Positions 8,528 to 20,589 of a stretch of 64,000 nt of DNA are shown here, piece by piece. The stretch is from Xanthomonas sp. DAR 35659. Its GTDB lineage: Bacteria; Pseudomonadota; Gammaproteobacteria; Xanthomonadales; Xanthomonadaceae. The stretch spans positions 734,001 to 798,000 of the forward strand of contig NZ_CP162488.1 of the NCBI RefSeq assembly GCF_041242975.1, written 5' to 3'. The notes under the pieces were generated by a model. The model saw nothing but the letters and a program-made list of their open reading frames with translations. It was not told the DNA's origin and made no database searches. The stretch's first letter is position 1; each line of letters begins with the position of its first letter. Position numbers and translations under genes: made by a program.

Positions 8528-9237
8528 CAGGTGCCGCCGCAATCGCGGTCCAGGCGCGCGTCGATGCCGCGCTGTTCGAGTTCCAGCGCGCGGCGCTCGC
8601 TCTGCAGCGCGCTGTTGTAGCGCCGGATCAGTTCCCAGCGGCGGTCGCTCAGGCGCGCGCACACTTCCTGCGGCGGCAGGGCGTTGCAGGTATCTCGGAC
8701 CAGGGTGCTGCCGGCCGGCACCACCACGCTGCCGCCGACGGGATACTCGGGCCGCGGCGGCCGTGGGCCGCCGCCGTGATGCGGGCCGTAGCCGTAGCCG
8801 TAGCCGCCGACATGGCCGACCGCCCACAGCGGCACCCAGCGCGGATTGCCCTCGTTGTTGTCGCTGGTGTAGCGCTCGCCTTCGCTGGTGACGCATTCGT
8901 ACATCGGCTGCGGCGGCTGCACGGTGACGATGCGGATCTCGCGTTGCGGCAGCGGCGCCGGCGCAGCGGCCGCCTGCGCCGGGTCGGTGCTGAGCGTGGT
9001 GGTCGGGCGCGGCGGCGGATCGCGCGGGCGCTGCATGTCCCGCACCTGCTGCTCGCGCGCGTTCTCGCACGGCGTGTTCTGCAGGCTGACCGCGCCGGTG
9101 CCGCCGATGCAGCGGTAGATGCGTACCGCCCCCTGCCCGCCGTCGCTGGCGATGGTCTGGGTGCGCTGCGCCCACGCGGCGCCGGCCAGCGTCAACAGGG
9201 CGGACAGCAACAGGACGGGGCGGGCGAGGGCAGGCAT
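8527..9237 (-). CDS. Periplasmic DUF4124-type protein, paralogue of its downstream neighbour
   Basis: A 236-residue protein with cleavable signal peptide (VLLLSALLTLAGAAWA). A DUF4124 motif (VRIYRCIGGTGAVSLQNTPC, residues about 38-57) is followed by a Pro-rich spacer. The C-terminal part (MYECVTSEGERYTSDNNEG, a Gly/Tyr/His-rich patch, then TCNALPPQEVCARLSDRRWELIRRYNSA) lines up with the C-terminus of the next gene, which shares the spacing of its four cysteines. The two genes are an operon with a 1-nt stop/start overlap. The role is unknown; proteins of this kind are common in Xanthomonas and Lysobacter. Confidence 0.75.
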   Translation of the reverse strand: MPALARPVLLLSALLTLAGAAWAQRTQTIASDGGQGAVRIYRCIGGTGAVSLQNTPCENAREQQVRDMQRPRDPPPRPTTTLSTDPAQAAAAPAPLPQREIRIVTVQPPQPMYECVTSEGERYTSDNNEGNPRWVPLWAVGHVGGYGYGYGPHHGGGPRPPRPEYPVGGSVVVPAGSTLVRDTCNALPPQEVCARLSDRRWELIRRYNSALQSERRALELEQRGIDARLDRDCGGT

Positions 9238-9302
9238 GCGCGCATCTTGCGCGCCTTCGCCGGCCAGGGAAAGCCGGCGCGGAGTGGAGCAACCCGCTGC
9301 GC

Positions 9303-9863
9303 TCAGGCGCGCAGGATCTCGCCGCTGGCGGCGTCGCGGATCGGCGTGGGCTGGGCCAGGCCGCCGGTGTCGCCACCGACCACGCCGTCGAGCGCCGCCA
9401 ACAGGTTCGGATCCAGCTCGGCGCGCTGCCGCGCCGGCGGCTCGCCGCCAAGGTTGGCGCTGGTCGAGACCAGCGCGCCGCCCCAGGCCCGGCACAGCGC
9501 CGCCACGACCGGATGCGCGCTGATCCGCACCGCGATGCCGTGGTGCGCGCCGGTGATCCACGGCGGCGCACTCGCGGCGGCGGGCAGGATCCAGGTGTGC
9601 GGCCCCGGCCAACTGGCCAGCGCCGCGGCCAGGCGTGCCGGCGGCAGCGCCGACAGGTCGAGCAGCGGGCGCAGGGGGTCCAGTTCGGCGGCGACCACGA
9701 TCAGCCCCTTGTCCACGGGCCGCTGCTTGATCCGCAGCAGACGGGTGACGGCGGCCTCGTCGTGCGGATCGCAGCCCAGGCCCCACACGGCTTCGGTGGG
9801 ATAGGCGATCACGCCGCCCTGGCGCAGGACGGCGACGGCTTGGTTCGGCGACAGGTCGGTCAT
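9303..9863 (-). CDS. tsaC: Threonylcarbamoyl-AMP synthase (Sua5/YciO/YrdC family)
   Basis: A 186-residue protein matching short-form TsaC/YrdC (about 190 aa). TsaC makes threonylcarbamoyl-AMP from threonine, bicarbonate and ATP for the t6A modification of ANN-decoding tRNAs. Family features are the N-terminal GGVIAYPTEAVWGLGCDP, KQRPVDKGL for nucleotide binding, the AVRISAHP strand and the STSANLGGEP signature. The start at 9863 fits the family; an ATG 12 codons upstream is possible. Closeness to topA and dprA recalls the yrdD-tsaC neighbourhood of E. coli. Confidence 0.92.
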   Translation of the reverse strand: MTDLSPNQAVAVLRQGGVIAYPTEAVWGLGCDPHDEAAVTRLLRIKQRPVDKGLIVVAAELDPLRPLLDLSALPPARLAAALASWPGPHTWILPAAASAPPWITGAHHGIAVRISAHPVVAALCRAWGGALVSTSANLGGEPPARQRAELDPNLLAALDGVVGGDTGGLAQPTPIRDAASGEILRA

Positions 9864-9957
9864 GCGCGCATCATGCGGCACGTCCTCGTCTAAGAACAAT
9901 GAGGGACGGTTGGGCGGGACTCGGGATGTCGCGAGTTCGCAGTCGTGCCGCTTTTCT

Positions 9958-10019
9958 GTGGGAGGGGCTTCAGCCCCGACGCATTATCGGCACGGCGTCG
10001 GGGCTGAAGCCCCTCCCAC
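9958..10019. repeat. Dispersed inverted repeat with 25-bp arms
   Basis: The arm at 9958-9982 begins GTGGGAGGGGCTTCAGCCCC, and the arm at 9995-10019 is its exact reverse complement, with a 12-bp loop. It belongs to the same general class as the repeats at 7719 and 34545 but has a different arm sequence. It fills most of the gap between tsaC and the end of topA. Confidence 0.85.
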
Positions 10020-10149
10020 GGAAAGCCGCGGTGTCGCGGCTCTTGGTCGCCGAGCGATGTCGTGGGCTCCGCAAAGCGGGCGGCTCGGCGGCCGCGCTTG
10101 CGCTATCGGAGGCGGCGGCTCGGCCGCCCCGGGCCATCCGCAGGACGGC

Positions 10150-12636
<2,487 letters not shown>

Positions 12637-12736
12637 GGCGGGTCGGGCTTCGATGGGCGGGGCGGGCGCCCTGGGGGCGGTAGGGTGGCGCAATTGCTCC
12701 GGTTAGTGAAGCGTTGCGGTACTTCAGAGCGGCCGA

Positions 12737-12760
12737 CGCCCGGGGTTGGTACCCCGGGCG
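12737..12760. other. Strong GC hairpin upstream of topA
   Basis: CGCCCGGGG (12737-12745), a 6-nt loop and CCCCGGGCG (12752-12760). There is no T-tract on either side. It lies between the end of the RDD gene and the start of topA, so it may end the RDD-side transcript or act in the topA leader. Confidence 0.5.
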
Positions 12761-12892
12761 TTCAGCTGCGTCCCTCTTTTATTAGTGGGCATGTCTGGCG
12801 GTGGCTGTCAAGCGCCCTGGGGGCGCGCCTGCTGGCACGAGGGCGCCGCCGCCTTGGCCGCCGTCGCGTTCCGGGACGTGCGTCCCGGCGCG

Positions 12893-13834
12893 TCAGTGCC
12901 AGTTGCCGCTGGCGGCCACGCCGATCAGCAGCGCCAGCACCAGCACGACGCCGGCGATCAGCACGCCGAACAGCGACAGGATCACCACGGTGACCGTGCC
13001 GAGCTTGCGCTGCTGCCATTCCGGGTGGTCGGTGTAGGCCCACTTGTCCACCACCAGGGTGTCGCACATCATGTCGTGCAAGGCCTGCTTGCGCTCGGTG
13101 AAGGCCGCCATCAGGAAGCCGATGCACAGGGTCAGGCTGCTCACCAGGAAGCCGAAGTAGCGGCCGATGCCGCGGCCGAGGCTGATGCGACGGCCGTCGC
13201 TGCGTACCACCTTGATGCCGACCGCCATCTTGCCCAGGGTGGCCTGCTTGGCCGAGGCGTGGAACATGCCGAAGTACAGCGCCGTCATCGCCAGCGGCAG
13301 CAGGTACACCATCACCAGCATGATGATGCCGCCCGGGTTGTTGAAGTCGGGGCTGCCGCTGCCCAGGGCGCTGAAGCCGAAGAAGCCGATCAGCAGCACC
13401 ATCTGGACCATCTGCGACACGATGCCGACCAGCGTGCCGTCGATCAGGTAGGCGGCGGTGCGCTTCCAGAATCCGGCCTGCACCACCTCGCCGCCGGCGA
13501 CGAACTGCGGCTCCGCGGCCAGTGTGGCGGCCGGGGCGGCATACGGCGAGTGCGGCTCCGTGCCGGCCTCGGTCGCGGATGAGGCCCAGGCCGCCGGCGC
13601 GGCTGGCGCGGCGGGAGGGAGTTCGGCCGTTGCGCTCGGCGGCAGCGCCGCCGGCGCCTGGGTCAGGCCCAGTTCGTCGACGAAATCGGCCAACGGATGC
13701 CATTCGCTCAGACCGTCGCGCCAGACCAGCGTGGTCAGGTCCACCTCGCCGCGCTGGAAGCGCTGCTGCAGGTCGTCGGCCGGCATCGGTCCATGGCGCT
13801 GCTTGGCAGCGTCTGCGTAGTACCACTCAGTCAT
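12893..13834 (-). CDS. GYF_2-domain plus RDD-family membrane protein
   Basis: A 313-residue protein. The N-terminal GYF_2-like domain (residues about 2-50: WYYADAAKQRHGPM, then LVWRDGLSEWHPL) is followed by a Pro/Ala-rich linker to about 100. The C-terminal RDD domain has about 5 hydrophobic segments and the conserved F/W-K-R-xx-A-Y-x-I-D-G entry (FWKRTAAYLIDGTLVG) and RRISLGRGIGRYFGF. RDD proteins are integral membrane proteins of poorly defined transport function, some implicated in Na+/H+ exchange. The start is set by the GYF_2 N-terminus. The next gene upstream begins with the same GYF_2 domain, so the pair may act together. Confidence 0.8.
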   Translation of the reverse strand: MTEWYYADAAKQRHGPMPADDLQQRFQRGEVDLTTLVWRDGLSEWHPLADFVDELGLTQAPAALPPSATAELPPAAPAAPAAWASSATEAGTEPHSPYAAPAATLAAEPQFVAGGEVVQAGFWKRTAAYLIDGTLVGIVSQMVQMVLLIGFFGFSALGSGSPDFNNPGGIIMLVMVYLLPLAMTALYFGMFHASAKQATLGKMAVGIKVVRSDGRRISLGRGIGRYFGFLVSSLTLCIGFLMAAFTERKQALHDMMCDTLVVDKWAYTDHPEWQQRKLGTVTVVILSLFGVLIAGVVLVLALLIGVAASGNWH

Positions 13835-13871
13835 TCCGGTTCCCCAGGTTGCGATCGAAATCCATTTCCGC

Positions 13872-14600
13872 TCATCCGCCGCGGCAACGCGCGGGCAGGT
13901 AGCGGTCGTCCAGCTCGGAACTGCAGTTCCAGGCCGCGGACTGCGCATCGTAATCCAGCCACAGCGCCTTGCCATCCAGCTTGTCGTTGCCGGGCGCGTG
14001 CAGGGTGGCTTCCAGGCCGCAGTGGCCGTTGTCGAAGCGGCCGATGCGGATCCGCGAGATCAGCTTGTCGGCATAGCGCTCGGCCTCGCCGAAGCCGGGA
14101 TCGCCGTTGACCGGGCAGCGCCCTTGCTGCCGGGCGAAGTCGACGATGCGGGCCTGCAGCGTGATGGTGCTGTCGAGTATCAGCGCCGCCTTGGCACGCA
14201 GGGTGTAGTCCCGGTACGCCGGAAAGACGATGGCGGCGATGATGCCGAGCAGCGCGATCAGCAACAGGCCGCCCACCGCCACCACGATCGCGCCGACGCA
14301 GCCGCCGGACAGGCCTGGCCGCGGCGGCGTGGCGGCCGGCGCGAGCGACGGAGGGCTAGGAGGGGATGTGGGCGGCGCAGGCGGCAGTGGTGGTGGCATG
14401 GCTGCCGCGGGCAACCCTAGTTCCGCGGTGAGCGCATGCAGCGGTCGCCACTCCGGCATACCCTCGCGCCATAACAGGGTGGCGCGGTCCAGCAGCCCTT
14501 CGCGCACCCGTTCGCGCAGCGTCTCCGCGTCCAGCGGGCCATGCCGCTCGCGCGCGGCGTCGATGTAATACCACGCGTCCAAGGCGGGGCCCTCCTGCAT
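13872..14600 (-). CDS. GYF_2-domain protein fused to a pilin-like membrane segment
   Basis: A 242-residue protein. Residues about 8-60 form a GYF_2-like domain (AWYYIDAARERHGPL, LLWREGMPEWRPL) closely similar to that of the next gene. A Pro-rich linker follows (about 65-95). The hydrophobic helix (about 100-128) runs into FPAYRDYTLRAKAALILDSTITLQ, which is the pattern seen at the end of the N-terminal helix of type IV pilins (IPAYQDY.IRA). The remaining domain has cysteines at about 160-230. A prepilin cleavage site is not visible because the helix is internal. The function is unknown; the pilin resemblance is by eye. Confidence 0.7.
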   Translation of the reverse strand: MQEGPALDAWYYIDAARERHGPLDAETLRERVREGLLDRATLLWREGMPEWRPLHALTAELGLPAAAMPPPLPPAPPTSPPSPPSLAPAATPPRPGLSGGCVGAIVVAVGGLLLIALLGIIAAIVFPAYRDYTLRAKAALILDSTITLQARIVDFARQQGRCPVNGDPGFGEAERYADKLISRIRIGRFDNGHCGLEATLHAPGNDKLDGKALWLDYDAQSAAWNCSSELDDRYLPARCRGG

Positions 14601-14635
14601 CCGTGCGTGCTGCCGTTCGTCGGCGGCTCAGTGCC

Positions 14636-15109
14636 TCAGTGCACCGGCTCCGGCTCGTCGACGAACATCTGCGTTTCCATCCAGGCGTAGGCCGCCTCGG
14701 CGCCGGGCTGGTTGAACAGCACCATCAGCACCACCCACTTCAGGTCGTCCAGGTCCAGTTCGTCCTGATCCAGGGCCATGGCCCGGTCCAGCACCAGTTC
14801 GCGCTGGTCGCTGTCGAGGATGCCGTGCTGTTCCAGGAACAGCAGGAAGCCGCGGCATTCCACGTCGAGCTTGTCCAGCTCCGGGCCGTGGTAGATGCGG
14901 ATCGGGCCATCGATGCGCGGCTGCGCCACGGCCGGGCGCTGGTCGGCCAGCGCATCCAGCCAATCGAACGCCTTGCTGATTTCGGTGGGGCTGAAGCCGG
15001 CCTGGATCAGGCCATTCTGGAGGGAGTCGCGATCGCGGACCGGGTCCGCATCCTCGCTGAAATAGTGTTCGAACAGGTACAGCAGGACATCCAGAATGCT
15101 CTCTTTCAT
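14636..15109 (-). CDS. smg: Smg family protein (DUF494)
   Basis: A 157-residue acidic helical protein of the Smg/DUF494 family, which sits next to dprA/smf in many gammaproteobacteria; its function is not known. The start [17 protein letters not shown] is the conserved N-terminus of the family. The length agrees with E. coli Smg (157 aa). It lies just downstream of dprA in the same direction with a 43-bp gap. Confidence 0.92.
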   Translation of the reverse strand: MKESILDVLLYLFEHYFSEDADPVRDRDSLQNGLIQAGFSPTEISKAFDWLDALADQRPAVAQPRIDGPIRIYHGPELDKLDVECRGFLLFLEQHGILDSDQRELVLDRAMALDQDELDLDDLKWVVLMVLFNQPGAEAAYAWMETQMFVDEPEPVH

Positions 15110-15152
15110 TGCCCCTCGGCCTGCGTCGCGAGACGCTGTGGAGGTGAAGAAA

Positions 15153-16307
15153 CTAGGGTTTGCGGGTGTAACGACCGCGTTCGACCGCCACGTAGCCATC
15201 CAGTTCCATGGCCAGCAGCATGGAGGACGCCGCCGCGGCCGTCAATCCGGTGCGCGCGATCAATGAATCCATACAGGTGGGGTCGTGACCCAGCGCTTGC
15301 CACAAGCGCTGGTAGTCGGGATCGGAGAAGGGCGGGGCGACGCGGTGATCGTCGGTGCTCCCCTCAGTGGGGGCGGCCAGGCGGCCGCGCAAGGCGTCGG
15401 CCAGTTCGGCGGCCAACGGGGCGACCCCGGCCAGCACTTCCTCGGCCGATTCCACCAGACCGGCACCGTCGCGGATCAGGCGATGGCAGCCGCGCGCCAT
15501 CGGGTTGTGGATCGACCCGGGCAGTGCGAACACCTCGCGCCCGGCCTCCGCGGCCAGGCGCGCGGTGATCAGCGCGCCGGAGCGGGCGGCGGCCTCGATC
15601 ACCAGGGTCGCCAGGCTCAGCCCGGCGATGATGCGGTTGCGCGCCGGGAAGTGGCCGGGGCGTGGCGGGGTCCCCGGCGGATGCTCGCTGACCACGGCGC
15701 CCCGTGCGGCGATGCGCTCGCGCAAGGCCGCATGCTGGTGCGGATAGGCCAGATCCACGCCGGTGCCGACCACCGCCACGGTGCGTCCGTCCTGGCGCGA
15801 CAGCGCGGCCGCATGCGCGGCGGCATCGACCCCGGCGGCCATGCCGCTGGTCACCGTCAGCCCGGCCGCGGCCAGCGCCAGGGCGAAACGCGCCGCGTTG
15901 TCGCGACCGCCGGCACTGGGCGCGCGGCTGCCGACCACCGCCACCGCCGGATGCCAGAGCGCCGCCGGGTCGCCTTCCAGGTAGAGCGCCAGCGGCGGGT
16001 TGGGGGCGCGCAGCAGCAGTGCCGGGTAGTCGGGGTCGTGGCAACCGAGCAAATGCCGGCACGGCTGCGCCAGCCAGGCCTGCGCCGCGTCCATGGCCGC
16101 GGCGTCGGGGCGGCGCAGTGCCGCGATCTGCGCCGCGTCCAGTCCGGCCGCACGCCAGGCGACGGGGCCGGCGTTCAGTGCGGCGGCGGGACTGCCGCAC
16201 TGCTCGAGCAGGCGCTTGCGCGGGGCGCTGGCGCCTCCGGCCAGCGACAGGGCCAGCAGCGCCGGATCGGCGCCGGTGCAGGAGGCGGGGCTGGGCAGGG
16301 CGGACAT
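15153..16307 (-). CDS. dprA: DNA processing protein DprA/Smf
   Basis: A 384-residue protein. DprA loads RecA on incoming single-stranded DNA during natural transformation. The Rossmann core has [11 protein letters not shown] (about residue 125), [13 protein letters not shown] (about 155), [11 protein letters not shown] and [12 protein letters not shown] (about 221-232). A C-terminal winged-helix part ([26 protein letters not shown]) closes the protein. It is in an operon-like order with lysM gene and smg. A 12-bp-stem hairpin separates it from the upstream LysM gene. Confidence 0.95.
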   Translation of the reverse strand: MSALPSPASCTGADPALLALSLAGGASAPRKRLLEQCGSPAAALNAGPVAWRAAGLDAAQIAALRRPDAAAMDAAQAWLAQPCRHLLGCHDPDYPALLLRAPNPPLALYLEGDPAALWHPAVAVVGSRAPSAGGRDNAARFALALAAAGLTVTSGMAAGVDAAAHAAALSRQDGRTVAVVGTGVDLAYPHQHAALRERIAARGAVVSEHPPGTPPRPGHFPARNRIIAGLSLATLVIEAAARSGALITARLAAEAGREVFALPGSIHNPMARGCHRLIRDGAGLVESAEEVLAGVAPLAAELADALRGRLAAPTEGSTDDHRVAPPFSDPDYQRLWQALGHDPTCMDSLIARTGLTAAAASSMLLAMELDGYVAVERGRYTRKP

Positions 16308-16351
16308 GGCGGTTCCCGTGGCGGCGACCGTCCCAGCCTGGGCCGCAGACG

Positions 16352-16377
16352 CAGACGGCGCCCTCGGGCGCCGTCTG
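16352..16377. other. Perfect 12-bp-stem hairpin between LysM gene and dprA
   Basis: CAGACGGCGCCC (16352-16363) pairs with GGGCGCCGTCTG (16366-16377) over a 2-nt loop. No T-tract follows on either strand. It may end or attenuate transcription from the LysM gene into dprA. Confidence 0.55.
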
Positions 16378-16409
16378 TCGCGGATGTAGGAATTGTCCGC
16401 GGGCGCGGG

Positions 16410-17543
16410 TCAGCGCGCGTCCGGATGCTTGGCGTCGTAGCCGATCCGGACCGGCTTGATCCCGTCCATCACCAGCGCGTAGCTGACCTTGTCGAAGGTG
16501 CGGAACACCATCGCGTGCCCGGCGAACTCGTCGGGCAGGGCCACGGTGCCGCGGCCGCCGCTGAAGCCGTCGTCGTCGCGCGAGGTGTTCGGGCGCTGCA
16601 CGCGGTCGTTGACGTGGGTGCCGTGGCGCCACAGCGAGACCACGGTGCCGTTGTCGATGCCCTCGCGGCGTCCGCCGGAGAGCGCGATCACGTCGTGCGG
16701 ACCGGCCGCGCTGAACGCATCGGCCACCGCCAGCACCCGCACGCGGGCCTCCAGCGCCTGCGCCGAGGGCGGATGCGGGATGAACTGCAGGTCGTAGGGC
16801 TGCGCCTCGACCGCGATCAGGCGATCGCCGGGGCGCACTTCGCGGGCGCTGTCCTGCAGCAGCAGCGCGGTGGCCTGGTTGCCCATGGCGGCGCGGGTGA
16901 CGGTGCCGACGTTGACCTGGGCCAGTTCGTAGCCGAGCGTCTCGCGGCGCCTGTTGTCCGGCGCCACGAAGGTCCGCCACAGGTTGCCGCTGCCCGGCGT
17001 GCTGCGGCCGTCGTTGTTCAGGTCTTCGCTGAGCTTGGGCAGTTCGTAGCGGACCGTCGGCCGCACCACCGCGTAACGCTGCCCGACCTGGGCGGTGTCG
17101 AGCCCGGTCGCATAGACCACCTGCCCGCTGGTGGCGCGCAGGCGGTTGTCCTCGGCGCCGACCACGTAGGGCAGGCCGTCGATGCTGTCGGTCACGCGCA
17201 GGTTCTTCAGGAACGGTTCCACGTCCGCCAGCGGGATCGCGTCGATCGGCGCGTCCTGGCGCGGGCCGGGCTTGACCGTGGCGCGGGCCACGCGGTCCAG
17301 GTAGGCCAGGCTGAGCACGTCGCCGGGGTAGATCAGGTGCGGGTTCTGCACCTGCGGGTTGGCCTGCCAGATTTCCGGCCACAGCCACGGCTTGCCGAGG
17401 AAGCGCCCGGCGATGTCCCACAGCGTGTCGCCCTTGCGCACCACGTAGGTGTCAGGGTGTTCGGCCGCCATGCTCGCGGAAGCGGCATAGGTCGCCACGG
17501 TAAGCATCGCCACGGCGACGACCGTACGGAGTCGATTGAACAT
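16410..17543 (-). CDS. Periplasmic LysM peptidoglycan-binding protein
   Basis: A 377-residue protein with a signal peptide (residues 1-26, ending SMAA) and one LysM domain (about 32-80: YVVRKGDTLWDIAGRFLGKPWLWPEIW, then PHLIYPGDVLSL). The unclassified C-terminal domain of about 290 residues is largely beta-rich in appearance. Proteins of this architecture are found divergent from def and upstream of dprA in many gammaproteobacteria, where they are annotated as LysM or YgaU-like. It probably binds murein; no enzymatic motif is seen. The start at 17543 is required for the signal peptide. It is divergent from def across 136 bp. Confidence 0.85.
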   Translation of the reverse strand: MFNRLRTVVAVAMLTVATYAASASMAAEHPDTYVVRKGDTLWDIAGRFLGKPWLWPEIWQANPQVQNPHLIYPGDVLSLAYLDRVARATVKPGPRQDAPIDAIPLADVEPFLKNLRVTDSIDGLPYVVGAEDNRLRATSGQVVYATGLDTAQVGQRYAVVRPTVRYELPKLSEDLNNDGRSTPGSGNLWRTFVAPDNRRRETLGYELAQVNVGTVTRAAMGNQATALLLQDSAREVRPGDRLIAVEAQPYDLQFIPHPPSAQALEARVRVLAVADAFSAAGPHDVIALSGGRREGIDNGTVVSLWRHGTHVNDRVQRPNTSRDDDGFSGGRGTVALPDEFAGHAMVFRTFDKVSYALVMDGIKPVRIGYDAKHPDAR

Positions 17544-17679
17544 GAGTGCGAAGCCTGATTCCCCAACAGGTCCGCGCACTATAGTCCAGAACCCAGGGCG
17601 CGGCGCAAGCGCCGGCGAGAACGCGGTAGAATCGTCCGGTCTTGCCGAATGATCCGGCGCCCCCACCTTGGGTACCGTT

Positions 17680-18192
17680 ATGGCCCTGCTCCCCATCCTC
17701 GAATTCCCCGACCCCCGCCTGCGCACCAAGGCGGTGCCGGTGGATCCCGCCGAAGTCGTCTCCCCGGCGTTCCAGCGCCTGCTCGACGACATGTTCGCGA
17801 CCATGTACGAAGCCCCCGGCATCGGCCTGGCGGCCAGCCAGGTGGACGTGCACAAGCGCTTCATGGTGATCGACGTCAGCGAGGAAAAGAACACCCCGCA
17901 GGTGTTCATCAATCCGCAGATCGTGCAGCGCGACGGCGAGCAGGTGTACCAGGAAGGCTGCCTGTCGGTGCCCGGCATCTATGCCGACGTGACCCGCGCC
18001 AACGCCATCACCGTGCGCTATCTCGATCGCCAGGGCAAGCCGCAGGAACTGGCGGCCGACGGCCTGCTGGCGGTGTGCGTGCAGCACGAGATGGACCACC
18101 TCGACGGCAAGCTGTTCGTCGACTACCTGTCCCCGCTCAAGCGCGAAATGGTGCGCAAGAAACTGGCCAAGGCGCGCAAGCACGTAGCTTGA
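17680..18192 (+). CDS. def: Peptide deformylase
   Basis: A 170-residue metallohydrolase that removes the N-formyl group from new proteins. All three motifs are intact: GIGLAASQ (residues 47-54), EGCLS (92-96, metal ligand C94) and HEMDH (136-140, ligands H136/H140 and catalytic E137). The length is that of type I enzymes. The start at 17680 gives the usual [12 protein letters not shown]-terminus; a start 4 codons upstream is less family-like. It is followed by fmt, its pathway partner, after 112 bp holding an inverted repeat. Confidence 0.96.
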   Translation: MALLPILEFPDPRLRTKAVPVDPAEVVSPAFQRLLDDMFATMYEAPGIGLAASQVDVHKRFMVIDVSEEKNTPQVFINPQIVQRDGEQVYQEGCLSVPGIYADVTRANAITVRYLDRQGKPQELAADGLLAVCVQHEMDHLDGKLFVDYLSPLKREMVRKKLAKARKHVA

Positions 18193-18197
18193 AGGCC

Positions 18198-18297
18198 GGG
18201 ATTCGGGAATGGGGAATCGGGAATCGTAAGCGCGGTGCCCGTGCCATTTCCGGGTCGGCGCGCTTCTTCCATTCCCCATTCCCTATTCCCGGTTCCC
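18198..18297. repeat. Heptamer-rich inverted repeat between def and fmt
   Basis: The left part (about 18198-18225) is a run of GGGATTC/GGGAATG/GGGAATC units. The right part (about 18271-18297) is the opposite-strand run ATTCCCCATTCCCTATTCCC. The arms can pair imperfectly across about 45 bp. They use the same GGGAATN heptamer as the tandem array at 31954-31995. Confidence 0.75.
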
Positions 18298-18304
18298 AGC
18301 CTCC

Positions 18305-19228
18305 ATGAAACTCGTCTTCGCCGGTACGCCGGACTTCGCCGTGCCGTCGTTGCGCGCGGCCGCGCAGCGCCATGAAGTGGTCGCGGTCTATACCCAGCCG
18401 GATCGGCCCGCCGGGCGCGGCCGCGGGTTGACGCCGTCGCCGGTCAAGCTGGAGGCGGTGGCGCGCGGCATTCCGGTGCTGCAGCCGGACACCCTGCGTT
18501 CGCCGGAGGCGTTGCAGGCCCTGCGCGCGCTGCAGCCGGACCTGATGGTGGTGGTGGCCTACGGCCTGATCCTGCCCAAGGCGGTGCTGGCGATCCCGAC
18601 CCACGGCTGCTGGAACGTGCACGCCTCGCTGCTGCCGCGCTGGCGCGGCGCCGCGCCGATCCAGCGCGCGATCGAGGCCGGCGACAGCGAGACCGGGGTG
18701 TGCCTGATGCAGATGGAAGCGGGGCTGGACACCGGCCCGGTGCTGATGTCGCAGCGCACCCCGATCGGCGACAGCGAGACCGGCGGGCAGTTGCACGACC
18801 GCCTGGCCGCGCTCGGCGCGCAGGTGCTGGCCGACGGCCTGGGCCTGCTGCGCGCCGGCATCCGCCCGGTGCCGCAACCGCAGCCCGACGCCGGCGTCAC
18901 CTACGCGCACAAGCTGGACAAGGCGCAGGCGCGGCTGGACTGGCAGCAGCCGGCGACGCAGCTGGCGTTGCGGGTGCGCGCCTTCAACCCGTGGCCGATC
19001 ACCGAGGCGGTGCTGGCCGGCGAGCGCGTGCGCGTGCATGGCGCGGTGGCGCTGGACCTGGCCCACGCGCAGCCGCCGGGCACGGTGCTGGCCGCCTCCA
19101 AGCAAGGCATCGACATCGCCTGCGGCCAGGGCGCGTTGCGCCTGCGCGTGCTGCAGCGCGAAGGCGGCAAGGCGATCACCGCCGCCGACTATCTCAACGC
19201 CCGGCGCGACCTGCCGGTGCTGGCCTGA
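18305..19228 (+). CDS. fmt: Methionyl-tRNA formyltransferase
   Basis: A 307-residue enzyme that formylates initiator Met-tRNA with 10-formyl-THF. The N-terminal Rossmann domain starts [15 protein letters not shown]. The catalytic loop is [20 protein letters not shown] (about residues 105-124), followed by GLDTGPVL. The C-terminal OB-like domain (from about 205) includes [11 protein letters not shown]. The length agrees with E. coli Fmt (315 aa). It is followed by rsmB after 16 bp, the conserved def-fmt-rsmB order. Confidence 0.96.
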   Translation: MKLVFAGTPDFAVPSLRAAAQRHEVVAVYTQPDRPAGRGRGLTPSPVKLEAVARGIPVLQPDTLRSPEALQALRALQPDLMVVVAYGLILPKAVLAIPTHGCWNVHASLLPRWRGAAPIQRAIEAGDSETGVCLMQMEAGLDTGPVLMSQRTPIGDSETGGQLHDRLAALGAQVLADGLGLLRAGIRPVPQPQPDAGVTYAHKLDKAQARLDWQQPATQLALRVRAFNPWPITEAVLAGERVRVHGAVALDLAHAQPPGTVLAASKQGIDIACGQGALRLRVLQREGGKAITAADYLNARRDLPVLA

Positions 19229-19244
19229 ACCGGCGCAGCCGGCG

Positions 19245-20564
19245 ATGACCGCGCCCGCCGATGCCGTGCTGCCGCCGGGCGTGGCGCCGCGCGTGGCCGC
19301 CGCGCGCGTGCTGGTCGCGGTGATCGATCGCGGCCGTTCGCTGAAGGCCGAACTGGCCGCGGCGCTGCCGGCCTTGCCCGATCCGCGCGATCGCGCACTG
19401 GTGGAGGCGATCTGCTTCGCGGTGCTGCGCCGGCGTCCCGCCTACGAGGCGGCGCTGCGGCTGTGGCTGCAGAAGCAGTTGCCGCAGCGCGACGCCGAGC
19501 TGCGCATGCTGCTGATGGCCGGCTTCGCCCAGCTCGACGTGCTCGGCCTGGCCCCGCACGCGGCGCTGTCGGCGACGGTGGAGGCGGCGCGGGCACTGGA
19601 CCGGTCGCGCCAGGCGGGGATGGTCAACGCCCTGCTGCGGCGTGCGTTGCGCGAAGGCATGCCGGCGGTCGCCGCCGATGCCGGCTGGCCGTTGTGGCTG
19701 CGCGATGCGCTGCGCGCCGACTGGCCCGACCAGGCCGAGGCGATCTTCGCCGCCAGCCAGCAGCCGGCACCGCTGTGGCTGCGGGTGAACCGCCAGCGCA
19801 TCGCGCGCGACGCCTATCTGCAGCGGCTGGCCGAGGCCGGCATCGCCGCGCGGGCGGCGCCGGACCTGGCCGATGCGCTCCATCTGGCCGAGTCGGTGGC
19901 GATGAGCGCCTTGCCCGGCTTCGCCGACGGCTGGGTCTCGGTGCAGGACGGCGCGGCGCAACAGGTCGCCGACGTGCTGGCGCCGGCGCCGGGCGCGCGC
20001 GTGCTCGATGCCTGCGCCGCGCCTGGCGGCAAGTCCGCGCACCTGCTCGAACGCGATCCGACGCTGCGCCTGACCGCGCTGGACGTGGACGCGCGCCGCC
20101 TGGCGCGGGTGCGCGAGACCTTCGAACGCACCGGCGCCGGCGCGCAGGCGCAGTTGCAGGTGGCCGATGCGGCGCAGCCGGACGGCTGGTGGGACGGGGT
20201 GCCGTTCGACGCGGTGCTGCTGGATGCGCCGTGCTCGGCCACCGGCATCGTGCGCCGCCAGCCGGACGTGCTGCTGCACCGCCGGCGCGAGGATGTGGTC
20301 GCCCTGCAGGCGCTGCAGGCGCGGCTGCTGGACGCCGGCTGGCGGGTGCTGCGGCCGGGCGGGGTGCTGGTCTATGCGACCTGCTCGCTGCTGCAGGACG
20401 AGAATGCGCGCCAGGTGCAGGCGTTCCTGGCGCGGACCGCCGATGCGGCCGTCGAGGACCCCGGCGCCGCCTGCGGCCACCCCGCCGGCGGCGGCCGCCA
20501 GCGCCTGCCCGGCGAGCAGGAGCGGGACGGCTTCTTCTATGCGCGGCTGCGCAAGACGGCGTGA
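19245..20564 (+). CDS. rsmB: 16S rRNA (cytosine-967-C5)-methyltransferase
   Basis: A 439-residue protein (Sun/Fmu/RsmB). An N-terminal NusB-like RNA-binding domain (about 1-140) precedes a SAM-dependent RNA m5C methyltransferase domain. The SAM motif is [15 protein letters not shown], and DAPCSATG carries C330. YATCSLL carries C380, the nucleophile corresponding to C375 of the E. coli enzyme. The length matches the family (429 in E. coli). It is third in the def-fmt-rsmB series. Confidence 0.95.
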   Translation: MTAPADAVLPPGVAPRVAAARVLVAVIDRGRSLKAELAAALPALPDPRDRALVEAICFAVLRRRPAYEAALRLWLQKQLPQRDAELRMLLMAGFAQLDVLGLAPHAALSATVEAARALDRSRQAGMVNALLRRALREGMPAVAADAGWPLWLRDALRADWPDQAEAIFAASQQPAPLWLRVNRQRIARDAYLQRLAEAGIAARAAPDLADALHLAESVAMSALPGFADGWVSVQDGAAQQVADVLAPAPGARVLDACAAPGGKSAHLLERDPTLRLTALDVDARRLARVRETFERTGAGAQAQLQVADAAQPDGWWDGVPFDAVLLDAPCSATGIVRRQPDVLLHRRREDVVALQALQARLLDAGWRVLRPGGVLVYATCSLLQDENARQVQAFLARTADAAVEDPGAACGHPAGGGRQRLPGEQERDGFFYARLRKTA

Positions 20565-20589
20565 AGCCGCCCCGGTATCATCCCGTCCC

